Below are positions 7,810-16,132 of a stretch of DNA of 64,000 nucleotides, in pieces. The position numbers were made by a program, and so were the translations under genes. The stretch is from Bowmanella dokdonensis (GTDB taxonomy: Bacteria; Pseudomonadota; Gammaproteobacteria; Enterobacterales; Alteromonadaceae). Position 1 is the stretch's first letter; each line of letters starts with the position of its first letter. Location of the stretch: contig NZ_JAFKCV010000011.1 of assembly GCF_017254865.1 (NCBI RefSeq), positions 1 to 64,000 of the forward strand, in the 5' to 3' direction. The notes under the pieces are model-generated. The model searched no databases and was not told where the DNA came from. It saw only the letters and a program-made list of their open reading frames with translations.

Positions 7810-8829
7810 ATGCGACATATAGTGTTTGGTGCTGGCCTGATCGGCGGCTTTGTCGGCGCGATGCTTGCCAAGCAGGGGCAGTCGGTGACCCTGATTGGAC
7901 GGGACAGGGTAATGGCCCGTTGGCAGGATGGTCTGCGTCTGACAGATTTTCAGGGCCATCAGATCAAAGGCATCAAGCCCGCTCTGATGGGGGAGGACTG
8001 GCAACAAACCCCTCCTGAATGTGATGTCCTGTGGCTGACGGTCAAATGCACAGGTGTCAGGCAGGCCGCCTTCGATATCAAATCCCTGCTAACCCCCCAG
8101 AGTCAAATATTCTGTTGCCAGAACGGCCTCGGAGCCGATGGTCAGGTCCGTGCGCTGTATCCCTGGCATCCCGTTTCCCGGGTGATGGTGCCATTCAACG
8201 TCGTCGAGGAAGAGCCGGGCTGGCTGCATCGTGGTTCTGAGGGCACTCTGGTCTTGGAGTCCAGCCAGAATCCCAGCTTTGTCAGACAGTTGGCCGGAAT
8301 TCTGGACAATCCCATGATGCCGGTCAGTACCACAGGGCAGATGGACGAACTTCTATGGGCGAAGTTACAGTTAAACCTGGGCAATGCCATCAATGCCCTT
8401 GCAGACATTCCGGTCAAGGCGATGTTGCAGCAGCGTGGTTTCAGACGGATATTGGCGAGTCTGATGGAGGAGTTGTTGACCGTTGCCGATGCCAAAGGTC
8501 TGCAATTACCAAGGCTGACCCGTCTGCCGCCAGCCTGGTTACCCCGTGCACTGCGCCTTCCGGACTGGTTGTTTATCCGGCTGGCCAGCCGCATGCTGGC
8601 TATCGATCCACAGGTGCGTACCTCCATGTGGTGGGATCTGAAGCAGGGCAGGCACACTGAAATCAGTTATCTCAACGGCGCGGTAGTGGAGGCGGCCCTG
8701 AGCCTGGGGTTGCCTTGCCCTTATAATCAGGCGCTGGTTCGCCTGATCCAGCAGGCAGAAAGTGGTGAACTCAGTCAGGGACTCGGGGCCGGCGAGCTAC
8801 AAGGGATGATATTGGCGCAGATGAACTGA
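7810..8829 (+). CDS. Ketopantoate reductase family oxidoreductase (PanE-like)
   Basis: A 339-residue NAD(P)-dependent enzyme of the 2-dehydropantoate 2-reductase family, which in its classic form reduces ketopantoate to pantoate in coenzyme A synthesis. The N-terminal Rossmann motif is G-A-G-L-I-G-G-F-V-G-A. The central T-V-K-C region and C-C-Q-N-G-L-G, then W-A-K-L-Q-L-N-L-G-N-A-I-N-A-L with the catalytic-type lysine, follow the family order. The chain is longer than E. coli PanE (303). Paralogues with other 2-oxo acid substrates are common, so pantothenate synthesis is not certain. There is no strong ribosome-binding site before the ATG. Confidence 0.8.
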   Translation: MRHIVFGAGLIGGFVGAMLAKQGQSVTLIGRDRVMARWQDGLRLTDFQGHQIKGIKPALMGEDWQQTPPECDVLWLTVKCTGVRQAAFDIKSLLTPQSQIFCCQNGLGADGQVRALYPWHPVSRVMVPFNVVEEEPGWLHRGSEGTLVLESSQNPSFVRQLAGILDNPMMPVSTTGQMDELLWAKLQLNLGNAINALADIPVKAMLQQRGFRRILASLMEELLTVADAKGLQLPRLTRLPPAWLPRALRLPDWLFIRLASRMLAIDPQVRTSMWWDLKQGRHTEISYLNGAVVEAALSLGLPCPYNQALVRLIQQAESGELSQGLGAGELQGMILAQMN

Positions 8830-8933
8830 TTTGTACCTGTTCTCCCACAGAAATACAGGCGATAGAGTTACCGGACAAGCGTCGATTAGTGCTAAATTGA
8901 GCCTTAACTGTGTGGGGAGCGGAGTTATACCTC

Positions 8934-9473
8934 ATGTTAGGAATAGTCTTTACCAGTTTCGTGGAAATGGTTGAGCAGCACTTTTCGCCACAAGAGGCGG
9001 AGGCGCTGCTGTCTGAGGCCGGTTTTTCTCATGGCGGGGCCTACACTGCAGTCGGTTACTATCCGTTTGAAGATCTTCATACCCTATTGTCATTATTGTC
9101 TGCCAAGACGGGCATCGCTGAATCCGAATTGCTCTATTCGTTTGGAAAGTTCCTCTTTGTAGTGCTTGCCAGAAGCCATGAAAGCATGCTGTGGGAAAAG
9201 GGTAACCTGTTCGAATTGCTTGCCTGTATAGATAACGAGATTCACCAGGAAGTGCGCCAGCTATATGTAAACGCGGATCTACCCAGTTTCACCGTGCTTG
9301 AACGAACGGAGCGACATATGCTGTTGTTGTACCAGTCAAAGCGACGGCTGGAAATACTGGCCAAGGGCCTTATCGAAGGCGCGGCAATTTTCTACGATAC
9401 CCCGGTTACTGTTAAGCTTAGGCCTCTGGATACCCCGGCATCGGGCACGCTGTTGGAAGTACGTTTGTTTTAA
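8934..9473 (+). CDS. H-NOX-like haem NO/O2-binding protein
   Basis: A 179-residue haem-nitric oxide/oxygen-binding (HNOB) protein, a gas sensor that usually controls a histidine kinase or diguanylate cyclase. It begins M-L-G-I-V-F. The candidate proximal haem ligand is His104 in E-I-H-Q-E-V-R-Q-L-Y, followed by L-P-S-F, and the haem-propionate clamp Y-x-S-x-R is present as Y133-Q-S135-K-R137. I start at ATG 8934, with GGAG nine bases upstream, because the upstream GTG would put that site inside the gene. No kinase or cyclase adjoins it, which is unusual. The downstream gene, mgtE, is convergent. Confidence 0.85.
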   Translation: MLGIVFTSFVEMVEQHFSPQEAEALLSEAGFSHGGAYTAVGYYPFEDLHTLLSLLSAKTGIAESELLYSFGKFLFVVLARSHESMLWEKGNLFELLACIDNEIHQEVRQLYVNADLPSFTVLERTERHMLLLYQSKRRLEILAKGLIEGAAIFYDTPVTVKLRPLDTPASGTLLEVRLF

Positions 9474-9518
9474 CCATCGACTTTCGTCAAGCAGCGGTAT
9501 TGCGCCGGCCCAAAGGAC

Positions 9519-10853
9519 TCATCCTTTTGGCAGCATGTCTGAGAGCAACATGGCAATGCCGAGAAAGGACATAAAGCCGGCAATGTCCGTGATGGTGGTC
9601 AGCACGATTGACGATGATTGGGCAGGATCCAGGCCAAGTCTTTTCAGCATAATTGGCACCAGCGCGCCTGCCCCGCAGGCTATGATCAGCGACAGCACCA
9701 TGGCCAGGGCAATGACCAGCGCCAGACCCACCGACTCACTCCAAAGGTAGACGCCAACGGCGCAGGTCAGCGCGATAGCGACCCCGTTCAGGGCGCCGGC
9801 CAGGATCTCTTTGAGCAACACCCTGTTCCAGTGGCGGGTGGTGATCTCCCTCAGTGTCAGTCCACGCATGGTCACCGCCAGGGCCTGGGCGCCGGCATTT
9901 CCTGATTGTCCGGCTGCTACCGGCAGCAGAATTGCCAGGGCCGTGACCTCGGCGATCAGGCCCTCGAAAGCACCTACCACGGCGGCCGCAGCAAAGGCGG
10001 TCAGCAGATTGATCTGAAGCCAGGGCAGGCGGCGTGTGACGGCAAACCAACTGCTGGACAGGGCCTTTTCCTCCTTACTCACACCCACCATGGTCTGCAT
10101 GTCGCTGGCCAGATCTTCCTTGGTGGACTGATAGACTTCGAAATAGCCGATACTGCCCACCAACTGTCCCTGAGTGTCGAGTACCGGAATGGCCCGGGTA
10201 CGGTATCCCTCAAATTTTTCTGTTACCAGTTCCTTGTCATCCAGCGCTTCGAGGGTAGTACGGACGGGCTGACTGATAGTGGCGAGGCCGGAGGCGGGCT
10301 GGGCACTGACCAGGTCGGCCAGGGGCACTTCGCCCACCAGTTGCTGGTGGTTGTCGAGCAGATACAAGACGTCCTGCGCCGTGCCCGGGTTTCTGCGCAG
10401 AATGGCCAGGGCGTCCGCCACCGTCAGATCGGCCGAGAAAGCCTGCACCTTGGTCGTCATCATCCGCGCCGCCGAGTCGGGGGGAAAACGAAGCAGATCC
10501 TGATACTCACTGACCAGGGAAGGTTGGCTTTCCTTCAGACGACTGAGAAGATGGACGCGTTTGTCGTCTTCGAGACGGCCCAGCAGGGCAATGGCCAGAT
10601 GACTGTCCAGAAAAGCGATCAGGTTGCTGGCCGTCTGTTCGTCCAGTTGGCTGAAAATAGCGTCGGTGGTGCCAGGGGGCAGATATTTCCATACCCCGGC
10701 CACCACATGGATGGGCTGAATTTCCAGCAGACCGGCGGCCTCGGCAGCCTCCATACGTTCCAGATGGCGTGCACTCTTGAGCGGATAGCTGGCCATAAAG
10801 GCCTTGCTGAGCTCCTGTGCGGTCGTTTCCATGTTCAAAGTGGTACTCATCAT
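9519..10853 (-). CDS. mgtE: MgtE-type magnesium transporter
   Basis: A 444-residue inner-membrane magnesium channel/transporter of the MgtE/SLC41 family. The order is a helical MgtE N-domain (to about 130), two CBS domains (about 135-260) and a five-helix membrane domain. The pore signatures G-Q-S-G-N-A-G-A-Q and L-D-P-A-Q-S-S are present, and an Asp in T-T-I-T-D matches the position of the selectivity-filter Asp of the family. It is the last gene of an MscS / MgtE-N / MgtE operon, nine bases after the previous gene. Two adjacent ATGs are possible starts; GGAGAAG lies directly upstream. Confidence 0.9.
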   Translation of the reverse strand: MMSTTLNMETTAQELSKAFMASYPLKSARHLERMEAAEAAGLLEIQPIHVVAGVWKYLPPGTTDAIFSQLDEQTASNLIAFLDSHLAIALLGRLEDDKRVHLLSRLKESQPSLVSEYQDLLRFPPDSAARMMTTKVQAFSADLTVADALAILRRNPGTAQDVLYLLDNHQQLVGEVPLADLVSAQPASGLATISQPVRTTLEALDDKELVTEKFEGYRTRAIPVLDTQGQLVGSIGYFEVYQSTKEDLASDMQTMVGVSKEEKALSSSWFAVTRRLPWLQINLLTAFAAAAVVGAFEGLIAEVTALAILLPVAAGQSGNAGAQALAVTMRGLTLREITTRHWNRVLLKEILAGALNGVAIALTCAVGVYLWSESVGLALVIALAMVLSLIIACGAGALVPIMLKRLGLDPAQSSSIVLTTITDIAGFMSFLGIAMLLSDMLPKG

Positions 10854-10862
10854 CTTCTCCGA

Positions 10863-11675
10863 CTATCTCGACACAGGGGTCAGCAGATCCAGCAGGGCAT
10901 TGAGTGAAGCGCCATAGGCCGAAAGAATATCCCCCGGCAGGGGATCCTTGAGTTGCAGTGGTTCGGCACGGCTCAGGGCGTAGCGAATCTGGTGGTGATG
11001 AATGATGCCGATAAATTCATGCTTGAGATTGACCACGGCGGCGGTGTCCTGGCGGTGCCAGACAGCCAGATCCTGCGCGGCGCTTAGTTCGGTAAAGCCG
11101 CTGAGGGTAGGGGGCTGGTCAGCCATAAGCCGGTGGACGGATTGATTGGCCGGTGAACGCAGCAGGTCATACACGGACACGCTGCCCGTCACCTGACGCA
11201 GGCGGTTGATGACATAGATTTGCTGGCTGTCTGAGAACGTTTTCTTCTTAACCCTCAGCAGAGCGTCCTGCACTTCCATCTGTTCATCCAGCACCAACAG
11301 ATCGGTTTCGGTCCAGGCCCCGACCGTATAGTCCGGGTAGCTGAGCAGCAACTGACAGGCAGTCTGCTTTTTCAATGGCAGGAAGTCCAGTTGTCTGGAA
11401 CGCTGAGGCTCTTTCAAATGGCGTAAAATGGCGGCGATATCTGCCGTATTGAGCTCCTTGAGCAGTCTGGCACATTGCTCATCCGGCATTTGCACCAGAA
11501 TCGGCGCGGCAAAGGACGGGAGCATGGCAGTAAAGACCTTTGCCGCAACCAGGGAAGAGGCTTTGGGCAGTAACCGGGCTACCTGCTCGGGCGGCTCGAG
11601 TTCGAGTGTTCTGGCTGCGGCCAGGGGCTCGTCCTCAAGAAAATGCAGGGCCAGGCTCAAATCTGCAGAGGGCAT
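10863..11675 (-). CDS. MgtE-like cytosolic protein: N-domain plus CBS, no membrane domain
   Basis: A 270-residue protein that reads like the soluble half of MgtE. A helical N-domain has repeated superhelix units (L-L-P-K-A-S, Q-M-P-D-E-Q-C-A-R-L-L-K-E-L-N-T-A-D-I-A-A-I-L), then two CBS-like domains (G-A-W-T-E-T-D-L-L-V-L onward). There is no hydrophobic segment where MgtE has its channel. The chosen ATG has GGGAG seven bases upstream; the longer frame with an upstream start lacks one. It sits between the MscS-like gene and full MgtE, with gaps of 13 and 9 bases. I infer a regulatory partner of MgtE or of the channel, unproven. It is a coherent domain pair rather than an obvious frameshift remnant. 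Confidence 0.75.
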   Translation of the reverse strand: MPSADLSLALHFLEDEPLAAARTLELEPPEQVARLLPKASSLVAAKVFTAMLPSFAAPILVQMPDEQCARLLKELNTADIAAILRHLKEPQRSRQLDFLPLKKQTACQLLLSYPDYTVGAWTETDLLVLDEQMEVQDALLRVKKKTFSDSQQIYVINRLRQVTGSVSVYDLLRSPANQSVHRLMADQPPTLSGFTELSAAQDLAVWHRQDTAAVVNLKHEFIGIIHHHQIRYALSRAEPLQLKDPLPGDILSAYGASLNALLDLLTPVSR

Positions 11676-11688
11676 AACAGTCTCCCGT

Positions 11689-12561
11689 TTACTGGCTTGG
11701 CTCGGATGGCTTGTTGGGGGTGTCCACCGGCGACTGCCGGACACAACTTTGTTGTTCCAGCCAGAACCTTGCCGGAATCAGGGTGCGCCCGGCCTGCGTT
11801 TCCAGTACCAGCATGGTGTCGGTGATCTCCACCAGCACTCCCTCGGTGTCGCCGACCACCATTTGATCATGTATTTGACAATGCTTACGGGCTTGTCTGG
11901 CCCCCACCACGTTGGCAATCAGACCCTTGCTGCCCAGGCCGAAGGCCAGCGCTAATCCCGCGCCCAATACCGCAGCTACCACCAACACCAGGCTTGTAAT
12001 GAAATGGATATTGATGCCGAGTTGTTCAACACCTATGACCAGCGCAGTGAACAGGACGGCGAACTTGGCTGCCGCAGCCAACCACAGGGCCCGGGGCAAT
12101 CCGGCTGATTCTGCCGTGGCGCGGGTCATGGTGCTGACCAGATTACTAAGCAGATACCCGCCCACAATAATGAGCAGTCCGGCCACCATCCGCGGCAGAT
12201 AGCTGATCAGGCCGCCCAGCCAGGCCGAGAACAGATCCAGTCCCAGAATGGACATGGCGGCGGCGAAGAAGAACAACATGATCAGCCAGAAGATTACCTT
12301 GCTGGCGACCCTGGAGTGATCGGTGCGGATTTCCAGCCCCTTGCCCCGCAAGGGGGCCGGGGTCATCAGGCTAAGCATCCGATTAAGCAGACGGATTATC
12401 GACAGGGTCAGGCGGGACATCAGCCAGGCGACCAGCCAGCCGGCCAACACCAGAAGGAGAGCGCCTATGACATTGGGTAGATAGGCAACCAGATATTCGA
12501 GCAGTTGTGAATACAAACCGGTAACGGCGCTCTGCCAGTCGCTGGATAAGCTTTGTGACAT
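11689..12561 (-). CDS. MscS-family mechanosensitive channel-like protein
   Basis: A 290-residue membrane protein with four or five hydrophobic segments. The pore-lining-like stretch S-L-V-L-V-V-A-A-V-L-G-A-G-L-A-L-A-F-G-L is followed by G-S-K-G-L-I-A-N-V-V-G and a short beta domain (V-V-G-D-T-E-G-V-L-V-E-I-T-D-T). This is the organisation of small conserved-TM-helix (CmpX-like) MscS proteins rather than the full MscS cage. First gene of the operon with the two MgtE-like genes. Magnesium flux and osmotic release may be linked, but that is inference from position. Confidence 0.8.
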   Translation of the reverse strand: MSQSLSSDWQSAVTGLYSQLLEYLVAYLPNVIGALLLVLAGWLVAWLMSRLTLSIIRLLNRMLSLMTPAPLRGKGLEIRTDHSRVASKVIFWLIMLFFFAAAMSILGLDLFSAWLGGLISYLPRMVAGLLIIVGGYLLSNLVSTMTRATAESAGLPRALWLAAAAKFAVLFTALVIGVEQLGINIHFITSLVLVVAAVLGAGLALAFGLGSKGLIANVVGARQARKHCQIHDQMVVGDTEGVLVEITDTMLVLETQAGRTLIPARFWLEQQSCVRQSPVDTPNKPSEPSQ

Positions 12562-12685
12562 CGTGAATCCCTCTTTGTCGGTGTCAGCCCCCCGTCCAGG
12601 CAGAAGAGCGCTAAACCATAGTCTTTAAACTCAATATCAGTATCATAGGATCATTACCAGAAAGGAAACAGGATCAATATCGGCA

Positions 12686-13261
12686 ATGAGGGGTAAGACA
12701 CAGAAATGGCTGGATCGCCTCAGGCAATCGGACCATGCCTTGGTACTGCTGTTTGTCTTCTCGGCCCTGGAAGCCACCATTGTGCCGATTCCACTGGAAC
12801 TGGTGCTGATCCCCTATATGTTGTTGGAACGCCAGCGCATCTGGTTGCTGGCTACTATTGCCCTGGCGGGTTGTCTGACCGGGGCACTGGCTGGATACTG
12901 GATTGGCCTGGGGTTGTTTGATTCGGCTGGCCAGTGGCTGATTGAGGCCACCGGGGCCACTGAACAGTTCGAGCAGTTCCGTCAAACCCTGCAGGAGGAG
13001 GGCTTTTTTGCCTTGTTTATGGTGGGAGTCACTCCGGTGCCCTTTCAGGTGGCGATGCTGGCCGCCGGTGCAACGGATTACCCGCTGGGGTGGTTTATGC
13101 TTGCTGCCGGCCTCTCCCGGGGAATTCGTTATTACGGTCTGGCCCTGCTGGTGTTGATGTTTGGTGAGCAGGCCACCGAGATCTGGCGCCGTCACTCGAC
13201 AACAGTAGGCGTTTCACTGCTGGCCATTTTTGTATTAACGCTGATACTGAATTTTTTATGA
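12686..13261 (+). CDS. YqaA/DedA-like VTT-domain membrane protein
   Basis: A 191-residue inner-membrane protein of the SNARE-associated (VTT, DedA) superfamily, YqaA branch. These proteins include lipid scramblases/flippases. Segments seen are F-S-A-L-E-A-T-I-V-P-I-P-L-E-L near the N-terminus, a glycine-rich re-entrant region A-L-A-G-Y-W-I-G, V-G-V-T-P-V-P-F-Q-V and L-S-R-G-I-R-Y-Y. It is divergent from the MscS-like gene. Its stop overlaps the start of the GNAT gene by four bases (ATGA), so the two are translationally coupled. Confidence 0.82.
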   Translation: MRGKTQKWLDRLRQSDHALVLLFVFSALEATIVPIPLELVLIPYMLLERQRIWLLATIALAGCLTGALAGYWIGLGLFDSAGQWLIEATGATEQFEQFRQTLQEEGFFALFMVGVTPVPFQVAMLAAGATDYPLGWFMLAAGLSRGIRYYGLALLVLMFGEQATEIWRRHSTTVGVSLLAIFVLTLILNFL

Positions 13262-13725
13262 GGATTCAGGTGCGTCCTTACCGCCAGGCTGACGCCCGGG
13301 CGTTGACGGATATATTCTATGACAGCATTCACAGCGTGGGGCCTGAATATTACAGCGCCGCACAGGTTAATGCCTGGGCGCCCCTACCCAGGGACTACAT
13401 GGCTTGGCAGGCCAGGTTCGCGGGCAAACCGCCTTTTGTCGCAACATTCAAGGATCAGATAGTCGGCTTTATCACCCTGGAGCCAGATGGCCATATCGAC
13501 TGGACCTATACCCATAAGGACTATCAGCGGCAGGGCGTCGCTACTGCCTTGTATGATTACCTTGAGAAGCAGGCCAAATCAGCAGGTATGGGTCATTTGT
13601 ATGTGGAGGCTTCCCATCTGGCCAGGCCGTTTTTTGCCTCAAAGGGATTCGTGCTGGTCCGCCAGAACCAGGTTAGGCGGGGCAGGGAAATACTGGTTAA
13701 CTGGAGTATGGAAAAGCTGCTGTAA
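13258..13725 (+). CDS. GNAT-family N-acetyltransferase
   Basis: A 155-residue acetyltransferase using acetyl-CoA. The family fold is seen from beta-1 (I-Q-V-R-P-Y-R) through the acetyl-CoA pyrophosphate loop Y-Q-R-Q-G-V-A-T-A-L-Y (an R/Q-x-x-G-x-A/G type loop) and the later V-E-A-S-H-L-A-R-P-F-F-A-S-K-G-F-V. It resembles the YafP-type putative acetyltransferases. It overlaps the YqaA-like gene by four bases. The acceptor substrate cannot be deduced. Confidence 0.85.
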   Translation: MRIQVRPYRQADARALTDIFYDSIHSVGPEYYSAAQVNAWAPLPRDYMAWQARFAGKPPFVATFKDQIVGFITLEPDGHIDWTYTHKDYQRQGVATALYDYLEKQAKSAGMGHLYVEASHLARPFFASKGFVLVRQNQVRRGREILVNWSMEKLL

Positions 13726-13769
13726 GCCAAAGCAGGAGACAAGGCTGGCCCTGCCCCCTGCTGGGCGCG

Positions 13770-15335
13770 TTATTCGGTGGATTTGGCTTTGGTCACCATC
13801 TCCCGCACATCCTTAAGCAGTGCCTTGGCATCATAAACGATACCGTCCTTGATGGTGTATTTGACCCCGCCGACCCGTGTAGGCCGGTTGTCGTCATCCA
13901 GTTTGAAATGCCCCGTGCCATAAAGCACTTTGAAGTTGGCCAGCGGATTTTCCTCCACTATCACCATATCCGCCAGTTTGCCAATACTGATGGAACCCAG
14001 GCTGTCTTCCATCTCCAGAGCCTGGGCACCATTGAGGGTGGCGGCCTGAACCACTTCCAGGGCATTGAAACCGGCCTCACGCAGCAGCTCCAGCTCGCGG
14101 ATATAGCCAAATCCATAGATTTTGTAGATATAGCCGGAATCCGAGCCGGTAGTCACCCGGCCCCCCTGGTTCTTGTAGTCGTTGATAAATTGCATCCACA
14201 GACGAAAATTTTCCTTCCAGGCAATTTCGTCGTCTGTGGTCCAGTCAAACCAGTAACTGCCATGGGCATAACGGTTAGGTTGGAAGAAGTCCCACAATGT
14301 CGGCAGGGTATAGTCCTGATGCCAGGTGGCTTCCTGTTCACGCATCAGATCCCGGCTGGCTTCGTAAATGGTCATGGTCGGGTTGAGTGTGAAATCCAGG
14401 GCGATCAGTTCGTCACGTACTGCGTTCCATTTGTCGCTGCCGGGTTTGGCGGCTTGCTGCCAGAGCCTGCCGGCTTCGGCAAAGCGATGTTGTTCGTTAT
14501 TGTAGTTGTACGCCGGTGAGTAATCCTGGATCCGCTGGTTTTCGAACAACGCCTCCGGCAGTCCATACCAATGTTCCATGGTGGTCAGGCCCAGGCGAGC
14601 AGAGTCCAGCACGTTCATGCTGACCACATTGAGCTGGGCATGATGCATCGCGGTGCCCAGGCCAAGCTTTTGTGCTTCATCCAGGGCGGCCTTCATCACC
14701 TTTGGTGTTGCGCCGAAGAACTTCACGCCCTGTGCGCCCTGCTCAGCCGCCCACTGCATCCATTCCCTGGCCTGCTCAGCAGTATAAATGGGCTTGTCCC
14801 TGCCCATGCCAAAGCCGAAGTAAGGGATGATCCTGGGGGCAGTGATCTGATTTTTCTCACTGCGCCTGACATGGTCCATAACCCAGTCCACACCGTTGAA
14901 ACTGCCTGGTTCACGCACAGTGGTAATGCCGTGGCCCAGCCACAGTTTGAATACATACTCGGCAGGGATGTCGTCAGCCGATCCGCCTATATGACCATGC
15001 ATGTCAATGAAACCGGGCAGTACATAATGGCCTTGCAGATCCATTTCCTGGTCACCCGGTTGCGCCTTGGGGCGGTTCTTGTCCAGAATCGGGACACCCG
15101 GATTGCCCACATTGACGATATTGGTAATGCGGTTCTTTTCAATCACTATATCCACCGGCCCCCTTGCCGGCGCCCCTTCGCCGTTGACCAGGGTAACACC
15201 GCGCAAAATCAGCCGCTGGTAAGGTCCCTGACCTTCGTTATCGGGACTGTCGGGAGCGCTGACGCCGGGTTTGGCGGCCAGCGGGAGGCTCATCAGCAGG
15301 GCCAGCAGAGCCAGTCCAAGTGGTCGGAATGTCAT
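13770..15335 (-). CDS. Exported amidohydrolase-family protein
   Basis: A 521-residue metal-dependent hydrolase of the imidazolonepropionase/prolidase-like amidohydrolase group with a signal peptide (residues 1-21). Metal-site features are H113-G-H115 in G-F-I-D-M-H-G-H, a lysine in G-V-K-F-F-G-A, H-H-A-Q, M-E-H-W-Y and the catalytic-type Asp in T-T-G-S-D-S-G. The C-terminal strand S-I-S-I-G-K-L-A-D-M-V-I-V is the usual composite domain. AGAGGA lies before the ATG. Convergent with the GNAT gene and divergent from the SRPBCC gene. Likely periplasmic and acting on a cyclic amide or dipeptide, but the substrate is unknown. Confidence 0.85.
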   Translation of the reverse strand: MTFRPLGLALLALLMSLPLAAKPGVSAPDSPDNEGQGPYQRLILRGVTLVNGEGAPARGPVDIVIEKNRITNIVNVGNPGVPILDKNRPKAQPGDQEMDLQGHYVLPGFIDMHGHIGGSADDIPAEYVFKLWLGHGITTVREPGSFNGVDWVMDHVRRSEKNQITAPRIIPYFGFGMGRDKPIYTAEQAREWMQWAAEQGAQGVKFFGATPKVMKAALDEAQKLGLGTAMHHAQLNVVSMNVLDSARLGLTTMEHWYGLPEALFENQRIQDYSPAYNYNNEQHRFAEAGRLWQQAAKPGSDKWNAVRDELIALDFTLNPTMTIYEASRDLMREQEATWHQDYTLPTLWDFFQPNRYAHGSYWFDWTTDDEIAWKENFRLWMQFINDYKNQGGRVTTGSDSGYIYKIYGFGYIRELELLREAGFNALEVVQAATLNGAQALEMEDSLGSISIGKLADMVIVEENPLANFKVLYGTGHFKLDDDNRPTRVGGVKYTIKDGIVYDAKALLKDVREMVTKAKSTE

Positions 15336-15495
15336 GGGTTATCCTCTTTTTATCTTTTCAGCAGACACCGGAGCCCATTATCTAACCATTCAGTGCTCTA
15401 AATTGGCAATCAAATTGAGATAAACCTCCAGGAATATATGTTATAAAAATAGCTGGGTGATATTTGACCAGCCGATTATGGCCGGGAGCAAGCCA

Positions 15496-16029
15496 ATGGA
15501 AATCCTGAAGAAATTTATTATCGCCACCCTGGTGCTGGTGGTCATTTTGGTGGGCATCGGTTTTATCCTGCCGTCACATTTCAGAGTCGAGCGTGACATA
15601 CTGATCGACGCGCCGCCGGAGAAGATCTACGCCCAGGTGGTGGATCTTCAAAAATGGCAAGACTGGGGCGTCTGGTTCAAGCGTGACCCGGCAATGGAGG
15701 TCCGTTATGAGGGCCCGCAGGGAGAGGTGGGAATGAAGTCTGTCTGGAGCAGTGAGTCACAAGGCAGTGGCGAGATGGAAGTGATCGCCACCGAAGAAAA
15801 CCAGCGTCTGGTTTACCGGCTGTATTTTCCCGATTTCGCTATGAGCAGCACCGGAGAGATTGTACTGACACAACAGGATGATCGAACCAAAGTGCTCTGG
15901 AAGGACTATGGCGAGGTAGGGGCCAATCCTGTCCATCGCTACTTCGCCCTGATGATGGACTCCATGGTGGGCCCGGATTTTGAGATGGGCCTGGAAAATC
16001 TCAAGACTCTGGTTGAGAACAGCCGCTGA
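15496..16029 (+). CDS. SRPBCC-family protein with N-terminal membrane anchor
   Basis: A 177-residue protein with one N-terminal transmembrane helix (L-K-K-F-I-I-A-T-L-V-L-V-V-I-L-V) and a START/polyketide-cyclase-like (SRPBCC) domain. The domain is recognised from E-R-D-I-L-I-D-A-P-P-E-K-I-Y-A-Q-V-V-D and a C-terminal helix M-G-L-E-N-L-K-T-L. The start is chosen for GGGAG seven bases upstream. It precedes the XdhC gene by about 100 bases in the same direction. CoxG-type SRPBCC proteins accompany molybdenum hydroxylases, so a role in the same pathway is plausible, but this one is a generic SRPBCC by sequence. Confidence 0.8.
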   Translation: MEILKKFIIATLVLVVILVGIGFILPSHFRVERDILIDAPPEKIYAQVVDLQKWQDWGVWFKRDPAMEVRYEGPQGEVGMKSVWSSESQGSGEMEVIATEENQRLVYRLYFPDFAMSSTGEIVLTQQDDRTKVLWKDYGEVGANPVHRYFALMMDSMVGPDFEMGLENLKTLVENSR

Positions 16030-16132
16030 GTATGGCGTTTCAGCGCGAGTGGCGGGCCATCCGCCCTGTATTCTCTTGCACCGGGACCGAGGACCTGCTG
16101 CACTGAGCTTTCACATCCTGTCCGGGCATAGT

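Noticed and set aside
9906-10907. 333-codon plus-strand open frame opposite mgtE
   Set aside because: Antisense to clearly conserved MgtE; no family features of its own.
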